From positions 1,426,001 to 1,490,000 of the forward strand of contig JAPFBL010000049.1 in NCBI GenBank assembly GCA_026182355.1: 64,000 nucleotides of DNA, in the 5' to 3' direction. Shown here one piece after another: positions 11,131 through 24,003 of this stretch. Source of the DNA: Hermatobates lingyangjiaoensis. Taxonomy: Eukaryota; Arthropoda; Insecta; Hemiptera; Hermatobatidae. How positions within the stretch are numbered: the first letter of the stretch is position 1; each line of letters starts with the position of its first letter. The notes under the pieces were generated by a model that saw only the letters and a program-made list of their open reading frames with translations, was not told the origin of the DNA and did not search any database. Made by a program: the position numbers and the translations under genes.

Positions 11131-12440
11131 TAATTGTATGATGCAAATTGTGTTCACATTATATTCATTTTCTTATGACCAAAATATAAGTGTGTAATGC
11201 AAATACAAATACGATAAGAGAATAAACAAATTCTGTATGGATACAAAAGCCAGCATAATTGTTTTCTTAAAATGTTTTCTATTATTCCAGCAGAAATAGC
11301 TAAAAGAATCCAATTTTCTACAAAAATGAAGTTATCAGAAAATAATCTACATACATAAAGACCATTATATGGGTTCAACTATAAAAAGTAGTTACAACGG
11401 AATGCATAGACTAATTTAAAAGCTCTATATCTATCTATATACTTATAAAACTCTGTTACTCACGTTTATATGTTGCACACGCTCAAAATTGAATGAAATG
11501 TTTGAATTTTGGTGGGCATTGAGCCAACGTTCTTAGTATTAAGGATCCAGCGCGCTACCGATTCACCACGAAACTCCTGTAAAGTTTGCTTCCAAAACCG
11601 TATATAAATGACATGAAAGCATTAAATAATAGTTTTTTAACATAAATTATAATGATTTAATTATAATAAATTCAGAAAGAGAAAATTTAATAAATAATCT
11701 ACGATAATATGAAATATTTATTTAATATATCAATAAATGTGGTTTATTATAGTTAACAGAATTTTAGAAATTTTTAAATTAATATAAGTAAAATATTAAC
11801 AGCACAAAATTATCCCCGTAATCGAAACAAACCCCGGTAAAACACTGTCATAATGCCTATAATAATATTTTATTCTTTTGATGTATCTATTTCAATAAAA
11901 ATGGTAGAGTAGGGCTCCCAATACATCGGAAGGTATGGAACAGTTCTTAATAAAACTAATTCTCTCTAAATTAGAAATTAGGAGCTCAGGACTAATGGCA
12001 GAGGCTGTAGCATCTCAGGAATTGACAACTTCTTCCAATTGTCAAGACAGGAACTGATGCTGATATCTATAATGATATCAGTCTTACATGTGACGCAAGT
12101 TTACTAAATTCTGTTTAACTAGCAATATGAGAGTTCAAGAAGAATATAAGGAATACTCTAAATTTCTGATAAATATAAGTGAAAACAGAATTGAAAAGAA
12201 TGAAAATAAAGAAATTATGACTGCCCGAAGACATGTTTAAACATAATATTGATTAGTGTATTGAATACATTTACTCTTCATTCGCCAACCTACAAATATT
12301 GTTCACAGAAAACTCAATATAAGTTTTATTTAACGAGACACACAGTGAAATTATAGGTTAGTTGAATTATTTCCAAGAGAAATTAAACAAATATCCGCCA
12401 TAGAACTCTGTTTGTGTAGAAACAGGACCCACACATTTCC
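11131..12440. other. No intact gene recognised
   Basis: AT-rich. The 74-codon minus ORF at 11,154-11,378 has no motif. Sequence from about 11,930 to 12,440 may be the decayed upstream part of the helicase pseudogene that follows, but I could not find conserved motifs in it. Confidence 0.4.
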
Positions 12441-12443
12441 CCC

Positions 12444-12877
12444 AAGTATTTCTTGACACACTGGAGTTGTCTGGATTGCTCCAACAAAAGCTAGAACTTA
12501 AAAAGAAAGCTCTTGTCATCTATATGTAGAGAAACATTGATCTACCGCGCTTATGCAATGGAACAAGACTAATAACTGAGGGGCTTTATGATAACGTCCT
12601 GCTTTGTCAAATTATCGCATCACGGCCTTAAGGGGAAATAGTTTTAATTCTAAGATTGAAAATTGTTTTATCTGATGAAGACAACATCCCTTTTTTAAGG
12701 ACTCAATTTCCAATTCACTTAGCATTTGCCATGACTATTCACAAGTGTCAAGGAGAGACTCTGTAGAAAGATTTAATTCATTAATGTAAAACAGCACTTC
12801 AACATGGCCAATTGGATGTTGCTCTCAGTAGGGTCAAACAGAAAGAAAACGTTAAGATTTTTTTTTTGAAAAATTAA
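12444..12877 (+). pseudogene. Helitron Pif1-type helicase, C-terminal remnant
   Basis: A single frame, broken by four stop codons (near 12,525, 12,627, 12,762 and 12,783), encodes the C-terminal end of a Pif1-like Helitron helicase. Motifs read in order: LELKKKALVIY..RNID, LCNGTRLI, a variable block with GE-VLIPR, then TQFPIHLAFAMTIHKCQGET and HGQLDVALSRVK. These correspond to the family's 'LRNLD', 'CNGTRL', 'FAMTINKxQGQT' (helicase motif V region) and 'GQLYVALSR' (motif VI) signatures. Because the frame is kept throughout, decay came by substitution after the gene was active. No Rep domain is seen upstream. It may derive from the autonomous partner of the Helitron copies in this window, or from a different family. 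Confidence 0.85.
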
Positions 12878-12899
12878 AATTGTACAAAACATGTAAATA

Positions 12900-13778
12900 A
12901 AGAGAACTGTCTTAAAAATATGTCCGCTATCCTCTTTATTAGAAATTAATTAATTTAGAGTTTATCTGCATTTATGTCAACATGATTGCATTAAAAAGAA
13001 GGTGCTGGAAACATTTATTTAATAACTGCAAGAAGAAAAACTTTCATACTTAAAGTTTACTATTTTATATACTAGTAAAGTGGATAGAAGTATACACCAA
13101 AACAAACATCAGATAAATAGATTTATTAAAAAAGGTTTAAAGAATAACTGAATAAAATGCAAATACAATACAATACAAAAGATCTAAACGAAAAAAATAA
13201 ATGAAAAAAGATTTACAAAAAGAAGTATTTTTTTTTCTGTTATGACCAAATTGCACTTTCCAGTTCCTTTATAAATCATATTGCTTCTTTTCCTGAAACA
13301 ATTGTGACATTATTAATTTATTTTTATACATATGTTGAGATTTATCTCCTAATTATTGTGACTCCATTTACTTTTCATCTATTGATGAATTCGTTCCAAC
13401 CTTCATTGTTTACATATTGATGAACGAATCATCTATTTACGGCTTGAAATGGAGCCACTTTGGTACAGCACAACAGAACCTTAGCAACAGGACCATCAAT
13501 CATGAGGTTTATTTGTTTGATTAAACTCTATTTGAATTTTTTTTTTTAAATGACATTTCATCTTTCTATTTTAGTTTTCATTGCTCGTCTATTTTTACTT
13601 GCTATGGTTTTGTAATATAGAGTTTAGTCACTTCTGGACAATTAATTTTGTGAATAAAGTAAACTGGTTTAAATTTTGTAAGAAAATAAAACCAATTGTA
13701 CTTAGTATTAACTACAAAGCGCTTTTTAATTTCTTTTATCAAACTGAATGGTTGAGATGACTTTCCTCTAAAAGTATT
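12900..13778. other. No gene recognised
   Basis: AT-rich sequence with poly-A/T runs. No conserved reading frame and no repeat match found. Confidence 0.5.
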
Positions 13779-13782
13779 AGCT

Positions 13783-14040
13783 GAGCCGCTTATTTTGAAG
13801 GTGGCCTAATTCCATTTATGTTAAAATCGAGATATTTAAGGGTTTGCGTTTTACAAAATTTAAAAATATTGTCATTTTATTTATCAACTAATTTTTGTTA
13901 TAAAAATTCTTAGTAATTTTAAATAAATTTTTGTACAATTTGCTGCAAAAGGTAAAGATAACGTAAAAATGTAATTATTTAAATAGCTAGCTAAATTTTT
14001 TTGGAAAATGGAATTAGGCCACTTTAAAAATAAACGGCTC
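13783..14040 (+). mobile_element. 258-bp MITE, copy 1
   Basis: Inverted ends start GAGCCG, with 'TTATTTTGAA.GTGGCC' and 'TAATTCCAT' (about 35 bp of TIR), and close with CGGCTC. AGCT stands immediately outside each end (13,779-13,782 and 14,041-14,044), read as a 4-bp target duplication. The second copy, at 31,751-32,007, is in the opposite orientation and about equally long. Non-coding and AT-rich. The superfamily is not clear: a 4-bp duplication suits few DNA transposon groups. Confidence 0.88.
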
Positions 14041-14284
14041 AGCTAGCCTACATAGAAAATAAATCAAATATAAGTAGCCTAATTCTGGAGAAGATGCGTT
14101 TCCGATTGAGGAGCTAACACTGAGGACCCTGCTGACCGTAACGAGGGAGAAAGGGACAAAAGATAACATTGAAGGAAAATTAATAAAATAGAGCAAATAA
14201 TGAGATAAATAATAATTAAAATATTTATTAATAAATCATAACTGATGTAAATATATTAAAAATTAAAAAAAAAATAACAGTAAA

Positions 14285-14350
14285 CATTAAGCCGTCAGTC
14301 ACGAGCCTATACGAAGTCAGGTACTCGTTAAAGATCCCTGCTCTGAAACA
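14285..14350 (+). repeat. SINE 3'-body fragment
   Basis: 'ccgtcagtcacgagcc', 'ggtactcgttaaagatcc' and 'ctgct' parallel the body of the SINE at 8,110-8,165. The tRNA-like head is absent. Confidence 0.45.
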
Positions 14351-14451
14351 CAATTAAGTTAGGCAAAATTTAAGACTGCCAATGTAGAATGTTCATTGTG
14401 TGGTATCACAGAGGACAAATCTTTGGACTTGTGTGTTCTCTCCAGGAAGGT

Positions 14452-14466
14452 GACCTAACCTAACCT
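14452..14466. repeat. Three CCTAA units
   Basis: Three perfect copies of the pentamer complementary to TTAGG, the usual arthropod telomere unit. The tract is too short to prove a telomeric origin. Confidence 0.35.
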
Positions 14467-16425
14467 AAATTCACTTAAACATTTACTCTGGTAGATGATT
14501 TTAAAACGTTTGTATCCTTAAAAATACAATGAAATGAATTAAACAAAAATCTTTATAAAATAATATAAAAATTATACAAAATGAATTATATAAAAATAAG
14601 TTTTTCAACATTAATTATTAAAAAATATAGACTAATTCCAATATAGCCTGGAAAAAATATTAAAAGTCAGTTGAATTATATAATTTATTAGAAGTTGTAA
14701 TAAGTGATTACAATCGATGTCATATAAAAATAAAAATAACATTGATAATGAATGTATGAATATGATGTTCAGGAACCCATATTCTGCAATAACTTGAGTG
14801 GTTAAAATTTCAGAACCAATTCTTTATTGGTTTGTCCTTAAGAGTTGGTCATAAGTAGTCAGTCATCAATTTATTAAATCAGATCTTGTTAAAATAGTCA
14901 TCAATAAGTGAGAGGATTATAAAAACGTCAACAATATTTATCAGTGCCTACAAAATTACTGTTAAAACACAACTTTGTAATCACGTTTGTTCTAAAAAAA
15001 CAGTAGACTTCCGCTGGTATACTTTTACCAAAAGAGCCACCCGTAACGTGCCATTTAGACACTTAAATTAAAAATGGGTAATCGCTGGTTGAGAATATAT
15101 TTTATGAACATCATTTGAGTAGTCTAATTAGGCTATACGCGAATCCATGAATAGTGTCCTACAGTATAGCAAAGTATCATAAATGCTTTTATATTTGTTT
15201 GTTATTCATTTTCAGCTTCAAATAAAAAATACCTCTTTATAAAATCAAAACGTTATTACTAAGCCTAATTAATTATCATAGTTTTATTTTTCATCCTAAA
15301 CACCGAAAATTTCTTTGTACTATAAACTCAAATACAATAATGCTTAAGCTACTGAGTGACGCAAAGAAGTATTAGTCTCTGTACAGCTGGTGTGGCCAGA
15401 CATTTGTTCATAAAGAGACCATTCAGTAAAAGCATTACAGCTTTCAGAATGTAAATAGTTACACTTATGTGTTAACAAGAATTGTTTTAACAATCTGGTT
15501 AACTTTTTAATAAGCATAACACTAATACATTGATTGAGACTCTAAGTGAAGGTGAACAACGTCCAAAAGTAGTCGAACGCCTCCATCATGAATATACGTA
15601 ATGTAACTTAATCATACTCTACCTCGCTAACAATATAAATGCATTTAATATATTGATGACTATTTATGACCAAGCATAAAGTACCTATGAATATTGTTTT
15701 GTAGAATCTGTTTTGAGATTTAAACGACAAAGAAGTTGCAGAAATAAAAAAAAATTCCATTTGAATAAATTAGATGAAAAACTTTATAAAAAAGTGGTAA
15801 GGAAAAAAATTATTATCCTTTTAATATTAGTATCACTTTTATTTTGAAGACACTTGGTCTTCGACGAGATTTTGTAAATGTGTCTCAAAAATATAAGTTT
15901 CCACGGTGACCTCAGTTAGTCAAGATAGTTGAAATCTTGGAGATTAATATGCACAACATTAATCTCTGCTCTATTGTAACATGACGTTATTGTAACACGA
16001 AAAATATGTTCCTGACATTAACAAATACTAAGCTTTCAAATACAATGAAAGAGAGAATGCTTAATGCAGTATAAGGAGAATATCTTCCGTGCATTCACAC
16101 TTAACACATTTGTATTTATTTATGGAGGAACAGATACGTGTAATCAATAACAATATTTGTTTAAGGAGACATTTAAATATTCACATAACCATTATGAATT
16201 CATTTAAAAATAAAATTACCCAAAAGATGTTTACAAACCTTCAAAAACTAGTGCGCTTGAATCTCAACAGAAAATAAATACTTCTGTGTTTCTCCATTTA
16301 ACACGTTTCTCCATCTAAACTTGATATAAATTTCACCTAAAAAAAAAGAAGCTCATTTCAAATTTCATCTAAATTATATTGAAATAAACTAGTTTAGACA
16401 CGACAAAATATATGTTTCGTAAACT
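14467..16425. other. No gene recognised
   Basis: AT-rich. The 62-codon ORF at 16,089 has neither a start context nor a motif that would support it. A small inverted repeat 'ttttgaagacac..gtgtctcaaaa' lies near 15,842-15,890. Nothing else was resolved. Confidence 0.45.
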
Positions 16426-16429
16426 TTTG

Positions 16430-18483
16430 AAAAAATCTGGAGTGGCCTACACTCAACTTTACTATAAGTAAGTTAATATCAAACTTCTTGGGTATATAAT
16501 ATATAACGTCTCATTTAAGCATAATGCAAACATCTAAATCACAGATGATTATTGGTCTTTCATTCCTAAGGTGGTACAGATAGTGATTGAAGGACATATC
16601 AATATATAAGCTTATTTTTGTACATCACACAACTGGTGCAAATAATTTCATTAGTACAACTACGGCAGTAATAAGATTTTTGAAAAAGCAAAGTGAAAAT
16701 TTCTTGATAGGAAATATCAAGAGAACTTTTTACTTTTGATCTTTTGTTCAAATAGCCAGTGGATCTCTACATCGTTTGCTTGACCTCCTTCTACATTGAA
16801 TATTAAAGTGAAATTTTCAAATTTAAAACAGGAAAATACCCTTATTTTCTCTGAAAAACATCATAAACATCGAAGAAAAAATGTCGTTTTAAGAAGATTT
16901 ATAATTAAAGATGTACGAAAATTACATTTATTAATCTTCAAACGAAAGATTTCAATTTTGAATTATCTTTTAAATTTTTGGCCTTGTATAGAATTATTAT
17001 ACTGGGAATTTTATGGCTTTTTAGAATTTAATAAGATCATTTTCCTTCCCCTTTGTCAAAAATCATATATACCAAATTTTTCTGAGTGAGTGTTATTCTT
17101 TTCCTGCTTCCTGTACTCTCTTATAACCTTGCTATGAATGTATATTGAGAAAAAATATATTAGTAATTTACCAGTTTACATACTCAAATCGAAGTCAAAG
17201 CCAACTATTCAATATAATTTAAATCTTTTATAGTTGGGAGCTTCTAATATCTGAAAATAATAAGTATGAACTATTAGACTAGAATAGCGAAAAAACTGGA
17301 TATTTCTCAACAAACATAAGTCTTCATTCTTGAGGAAAGGGTCCATTCGTCACATTTCAATATAATGGAAAGGTACTACAATTCACAAAGATAATGTAAT
17401 TGTAACTAATATTAAGTTTTGCTCAAGAGTGCAATATATAGATTTATTAAAGCATTTTATCAGACAAATCCATCATGCCACCATGGAAGACAAAGGTAAT
17501 TTATTTATGTTTATTGTGTTTATTTATTGGTGTTTTTTTTACACGTAAAAATATTACTCCTCTTATATCTCGTATGTCAATAAATTATTTAAACTTTTCC
17601 TTTATAAATATCAATTTTATCTAAGTGGATTTGCTCAAAAAATTTCTAAGTCAATGTAAACATTCTAAAAATATATAAAAAATTCAACAAGTATAGCAGG
17701 TGACCCCTTAGTCTAGGATAAACAAACAGTTTTTATAGCTTCATTGCACTTTGCTATGATTGAAATTTCATGAATTTTTTTTATGAATTTCTAATTTTTT
17801 CTTCCATTTTTGGTCAAAGTTTCATGATTTTTTTAATGAGCTGTTTAGTGTCAAAAAAACATTTTCTGAGAACAGACATCCATCTCTAACGCCCCTTTGG
17901 TGAAGACAATTTTGAAAAAATATATCTCAACTCATCCTCCACATAATGTTCTCTTTTTAAGCATAGTTTTATTTTGATCTGTCAAACGGTACGGCTTGTA
18001 TCACTTTCACAAGGTTTGAGATTGATTTATAAGTCAAAATGTTTACATTTTATTGAAAAAAAATATTTTCCGTTGATTTAAAATTCTGAATATATTTTTC
18101 TTTTATTCCATTTGTAACTTCAAAGATAATGACAAAATTTTAAACTCTGGATTTAGCAGGTTGGAAGAAAAAAATGTTTTCTAAAAACCGGTTTTTGGCA
18201 AAAAAAGTGACTTTCCCGTCATGCATAATTCTTCCCAAACAATAGGGATCATCTACATTATGAGGCGCATTTTTGTGCTAAATATCAACTTGATATATCA
18301 AAGATTCTGGACCGTAGCGTGGTAACAAGCAATGCTACCTAACACACTCACCCACCCACCCACAGACATCATCGAAAAAACTTCATAAAACGACTTCTGG
18401 GACCTCAAAACATGTAATTCCGTCAAAAACTTGAGATCGAATTTGTTCACGATCACTATACTTTACTTATAGTAAAGTAAAAA
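16430..18483 (+). mobile_element. Family E element, end-to-end copy A
   Basis: The 5' end has a hairpin GAGTG-gccta-CACTC (16,440-16,454), followed at once by the subterminal repeat ACTTTACTATAAGTAA. The 3' end has 'gatcactat' and the palindrome ACTTTACTTATAGTAAAGT (18,460-18,478) followed by AAAAA. The 3' palindrome contains the reverse complement of the 5' subterminal repeat. A CCCA/CACA-rich tract lies ~110 bp before the 3' end (near 18,348-18,366). The body is non-coding; the 97-codon ORF at 16,796 is not maintained in copies B and C. It carries no protein domain, so it is non-autonomous. The layout recalls Helentron-type elements, but that is inference. Confidence 0.8.
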
Positions 18484-18789
18484 GTGTTTAAGCAGTCATG
18501 ACAAAATGTTTTAAAAATTATCATCAGAAATTAAATGAAATACTTTATTAACATCAAATTATACTTGTAATATTATCATAAAATAACGAATACAAAACTA
18601 AAAAAAATTTTTAAGCGTAAAAACACTTGCACAAAATTGGTTTATAATAACTTGAAAGCTAAAAATATTTTAATTACTAAGTGAAAGAATATAAAATAAC
18701 ATTAAATTAACTATTTATTTAGTAAGCATTAAATTATTAAGTATTAAACAAAGATTAAGAGATGAATAAACCTTACTTCAAATACTGGT

Positions 18790-18870
18790 CTCGGAGCTGA
18801 TTGACCGGTTTCGGACGTTCTCTATCTTCAAAAGAATTGGAGTTCGGAAAAGTGGAAAACGCCCGAAAAC
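18790..18870. repeat. Inverted-repeat hairpin
   Basis: 'accggtttcggacgtt' (about 18,804-18,819) faces 'aacgcccgaaaaccggt' (about 18,859-18,875), with a loop rich in purines. It is GC-richer than its surroundings. The 'accggtttcgg' motif is reminiscent of retroelement terminal regions, but no coding sequence adjoins it. Confidence 0.5.
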
Positions 18871-18879
18871 CGGTTGGGC

Positions 18880-21800
18880 AACTTTAATATCAATATACGA
18901 GGTAATGCAATCATTTTCTTTATATTCGAATCAATATTTTCTTAAATATTTCATATTGATTTTTGAAAATATATTCTAGTTTTCCTTTTCCTCTGTTCTA
19001 TTATTTCATCCTGGAAGTTTTTTGTGGTTATATAATCATAATTTTCTTTCTTGTAGTAAATTAATGATCATCATTAGTCTTATACTTTCACTAATAATTA
19101 ATTACTTATTTGTCATTGGGTTTCAAAACTCTTTTCAATTTTGATATGGCTGGACTGTTGATATGAAGTAGATGTGTACCACCATTTTGGTTTTTTTAAA
19201 ACATGAAACTGATTTTATGTATTTGATTGCTTTTCAAAGTGGAACAGAAATTTGTTGACAATTCTATAAAATGTAATGGAGACAAATAGAACTAACGAAA
19301 CAAAGACAAACACAAATATAAAGTAAGGATCGAAATTTTAGAAATTACTTTTGAAAACTTAAATCACTATTTCATTGCCTAATGTTATTACAAAATAAAA
19401 CAACTAACAATAGCTATTGCAAAAACCACCTCTAACTACACCTCTCTCCCAAGAAATTAGTAAATACTGGAGTACACTCATCCAACTACTTCAAACAAGG
19501 AATAAATCATAAATAGAAGCAAGATCAATTAATCTCATTTTAATAAAAAAAAACTCAAGTTTAATTAAAAATAGTAAGACGCACTGTGCTTTATATTTTA
19601 CCGGGTTAATGGCACAAATCATAATTAAATTTTCTTTTAAGAAAATATCAAACAAACTCTGTAAAAGTAATAGAAAGAAACATGAAGAAAAATTTAGGGC
19701 ATGAAAAAATTACCATAACTAAATTCCATTTCCATTATTAAAATATAATGAGTTACTAAATAGTTGAAAGAAGTACTTTAATTATTATGAAATCATAAGA
19801 ATTGAAAATAATAGGCATGTTTAAGTTTAATGATAGATTAAAATAGAAGCAATGAAATGTAAATTTAACTTACAAATTACAAAATGCTGAGAACGAGGAC
19901 AGTCATGAGGAGGCAGAGGAAAATGCAAGTAATAATTAAATCAAAACACTTCTTTAATGTCCTCGAGAAGGCGTGCATTTTGAGTCTTCTCGTGGTTATC
20001 AAAACAATATGGCTGCCCAATATGGCCGCATTTCAATCGGAAGCATTTATCAAAACAGGTTAGCTCTAGTTATTTGTTGCTGGGTAGAATACCCAACTTT
20101 GACCCGGGAAAAATACTAGAAAATTATTTTAAAAATAATTTCAATTTAAAAATATATTCAATTATCAAGAATTAATTAAAGTTGTTAAAGAAGGAATATG
20201 AAATTACATGGAATAAAAACAAATACCTAACACATCATTCAGATCTCAGAACATATATTGCAAACAAGGAAGGTTACAACCTCATAGCTCAATACTTCAT
20301 ATTAGCATAGAAATCCTGTTTTTTTCATTATCGATATCCTAATGGAATATAATTATGTAAAACAATGTAACTACTAAATAAAATTACAAAACAACTGTAG
20401 ATAGAGTATATATTTTATTTTTTTGCGAGGACATTCATTAAAAAACAATTTTTAAAACATAAAAAAATGTGTGTTTAAAAATTCAATAATTTAGTCTAGG
20501 CTATTTCATTGTTTTTTTTTTAAAACTAACTTCGTTCGCACTTTGTTGTTTTTTTTATTTTCTCCGATATTAGAACAGACAAATCACACTAATGGGTTCG
20601 TTTTACATTAGGAGTCTTAAAATGCCTTACTAAAGTAAATTTGGAATAGGTCACATATTGAGTGGCTGACATAGCACGGGACCAACGCCCTTCCATCCTC
20701 TCTAAGGTACGATTCATGTAACGTTAACAATTTGGCTGTCTTGGCAGAACACGAAAAGATCAGGAACGACTTGCATTGTCTTCTTTGGAAAATTTTACAT
20801 AAGAAAGCACTTTTAACTTCTGTGAGATTTTATCTTCTAAACAGAAAGAAATATACACACAAACATTGACTTCTATAGAAATAGATTTCTCATTATCTGT
20901 ACTGGAAGAGATTTAACGTATTTTTTTCTAATACAAACATTTGTCGCATTTACGTCATTGAAACAATAATTATTAAGCAAATATAAAATTAAAATCAAGT
21001 AAGATATTGATTAATTTAACCAATTTACTATTTGGTCTCATATTATAGATTCTGCTATTCAAATTTTAGATTTCAGTGATGATTTTGACTGAAACGAGTT
21101 AATCATGCATATAGAAATGTTTTATACGTTTTTTTCAATTCACGGATATATTTACATCGCAATCTGACCCTGCATTATCTAACTATCTCTTCTCGTTTAG
21201 TTTCAGATTACAACCTCAGATTACTTGCACAACAACAATTTGACACCCTGGGATCATTCTCGACCACCAGATTGTTTTCAGCATAAAATAAAACAAAATT
21301 CAAATTAAATTAAAAAGGCGTTAAATCTGTTCTAACGTCTTCTCTGTTTTAACTTCCCATTAACTTCTAACCCTATACACTTCCTTTGATCATATACGAT
21401 CCTTAACAAGCAAACTTCACAATAAACTTTATTTATTATTATTAATATTAACATATTTTTGATTTATACCATCTTCTTGATTAGTTTATTATCGATTTTA
21501 ATATCAAGTCCTATACAATTAATAATTAAATTAGTTTGTCTATTTATTGTACTTTTTTTATATAAATTTATATATTCTCCTATTATATTCACATAATAAT
21601 TATCATTTTAGGCATTATAATTATTTAATTCTTTTATTAGATTATTTAATAATTCAAACAACATTGATTTATTTATAACAATAAGTTGTAATTTAAGCAT
21701 ATTCAATAATATCTAAAAAGGTAAGCTTTTCATGAAGAACGCTATTATCCCAGTTAACTTAACTTCAATCTTATATTCAAAAATTTTAAGAAAAACAGCC

Positions 21801-22150
21801 CACATCTTCATCTGAGCCATGTATTTTGAAGTCTGGGAATTCCTGGTTCACAGATATCAAAACATCAAAGACTTCACTCTAATATATTTTTGTGATTTTT
21901 AAACATCAAGAAAATAGATAGATCTACAGATTCGTCTCCTCAAAAACTTTCAGAAACGTACACGAGCACTAACAGCCCACAAATATTGTACTAATTAACA
22001 GTAACTAAAATCATTAGCAATTATCTGGAACAAGTATCATTTGAGAAGTACAAAAGGATGTGATACTTCCAAAGTGCTTCTTAAACTTAAGAATCTGAAG
22101 TTTCTTTTTGTTGAAAGAAGAATTGATGTCCTTGAAACTAAGCCATCTAA
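18880..22150. other. No gene recognised
   Basis: Over 3 kb of AT-rich DNA. A GC-richer patch at 19,880-20,110 ('gacccggg' at 20,101) and another at 20,650-20,770 stand out, but neither has a usable frame. Poly-A and poly-T runs are common. Any decayed element here is beyond recognition by eye. Confidence 0.45.
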
Positions 22151-22157
22151 CACTGAA

Positions 22158-22804
22158 AAGACTTTGCCGACGACACTGCAGTAGCCTATAGGTGCTGCAA
22201 TGTGGGTTGTGCTACCAGAAAACTGCAAGATTTCCTTGATGGAGCCTTGCACTGGTTTACAACCTTGAAATTGTCTCTGAACCCGACAAAGAGTGCCCAT
22301 ATACGTTTCTGTAAAGTTACCCCTCCCCTTCCACCTCCTGTGTTCATTGCCGATCGAGTTATACCCTACAAAACCCAAGTAAAATATCTGGGTCTCATAT
22401 TCGACTCCAGATTGACATTCAGACAGCATCTTCGAAACAAATTTAAGCTGGGGATATTCCTAATGTGCAATCTTTATTCCATACTCAAATCAAGAAATAC
22501 TCGACAGGTAGTGAAGGACCTTGTCTATAAGGCGGTCATTCGTTCTACTATGACATACAGATGCTCAGTCTGGTTTGGAGCGGCGCCCACAAACAAGAAC
22601 TGCATCCAAATAGTAGAGAATAAATGTGCCCGCCTTACAGCTAGGGCTCCATGGTACGCCATAAATGCTGATATTCAACATGATTTGAGTTTGGAATCTA
22701 TCTATTCCTACATTGCTCGACTTGCTGGTAATGAAGACAAAAAACTGTCAATCCATCCAAATCTCCTTGTTCGGGAACTAAATCCAACACACAACCTTTC
22801 CTAA
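22158..22804 (+). pseudogene. Non-LTR retrotransposon reverse transcriptase, C-terminal part
   Basis: An open frame of about 215 codons starts at the catalytic box F-A-D-D-T (near 22,161-22,178). After it come W-F-T-T-LKLSLNPTKS, the 'thumb' entry motif VKYLGLIFDSRLTF with HL behind it, and a C-terminal stretch with 'KAVIRSTMTYRCSVWFGA'. This order is typical of Jockey/CR1-group RT proteins. Everything before the active-site box is missing: no fingers, palm start or endonuclease is readable upstream, so the copy is 5'-truncated, as is usual for non-LTR elements. The frame is intact to the TAA at 22,802, suggesting a fairly recent insertion. The listed ATG (22,202) is internal and not a true start. 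The minus ORF at 22,037-22,429 is a shadow. Confidence 0.88.
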
Positions 22805-23300
22805 TCCCACGAACCTCAATAGCTTCGCTACTTAAGCTAAAAATGACGACCACATGACTCGTAAAGTATACAGTACCTCAGAGAATGCAAAGCCTGAAAA
22901 CCAAATAACCACGAAGACGACACATTCCCTTACTGACTGACTCCCCCATTCTAGACAATGTTTACTGACCTAACAAAAACTGCAGGATGAGAATCTAGCA
23001 GTAGTGGGCCTCTGATCCGGAACTGCTATTTACGACATGCACTGTTGTGCATGGTAATATACGTTGGTCGTTGGTTGAAATGACATACACAACATGCCCA
23101 TCAAATCAACAATTTTATGCAAGCCATAACCAAAATCTCGCTTTAATCCAATAGAGGTTCAAGATGAATGCCTGCTTAAACATCACGGTCGTAACTGACC
23201 TTCAACATTCACAGATTCAAGAAACCAGTCCCTCAACAAATGAAACTAGTAATTATCTATCTTCACCTCAATTTACCTACTTTTTATACTGAAAGGATGA
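22805..23300 (+). other. Possible 3' UTR of the non-LTR element
   Basis: Sequence after the RT stop stays somewhat richer in G and C until about 23,300. No poly-A tail or target duplication was located, so the 3' boundary is uncertain. Confidence 0.3.
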
Positions 23301-23959
23301 TGACCTGCTCTTTGGATACAGTTCCTCAGTCTATTTATTAAAGACTAGTTAAGTACATCACAAGGTATTAATGCTTGTATTATGTATTATTTGATCAAAT
23401 TTTTCTGTCGAAATGGTATACAATGAAATGCAACTATTTACTTCGCTCTTAAAGATAGGTTCAAGAAATTCATAACACGTCAACGGGCAGCCTAGAAACC
23501 AATAAGTGTAAAATATATGAAACATTAAACTATTCAGTTACGAAACCTCAAATCTTCACATCACACACTTTTCACGCTTCACTAAATACAGCTGAACCCA
23601 CCAGATACCAACAGTCTTCTATCAACAGTTCTTGTATGCTTTATTTATTCTTATTGTGGGTTCATTTTAAACAATAACAGAAAGAAATGTTTGCTTTTCA
23701 ATCACTAAAATCAAAAGGGCCTCCTTGAACCAGTTTTCGCTAAAGCATAAGTCATTATACAAATTTGGTTCTTAAAGCTTTAGATGTTAAAACAGGTCTA
23801 CATAACAAGTTTGCAGCGATTCTCAAAATTGAATGAAACAGTTTCACACTTTTCACTGGTAATTAAACCGGTTAACTGTTTCAGATTAATCATTTCCTGC
23901 CAATACAGTTCTCATTGTGATATAAATTACTTTTTGGACGCTTCAGAGAAGGTTTATGG

Positions 23960-24003
<44 letters not shown>

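Noticed and set aside
14452..14466. Interstitial telomere repeat
   Set aside because: Only three CCTAA units, which can arise by chance. Kept as a low-confidence note.
22037..22429. 130-codon minus ORF
   Set aside because: It is antisense to the reverse transcriptase frame and explained by it.
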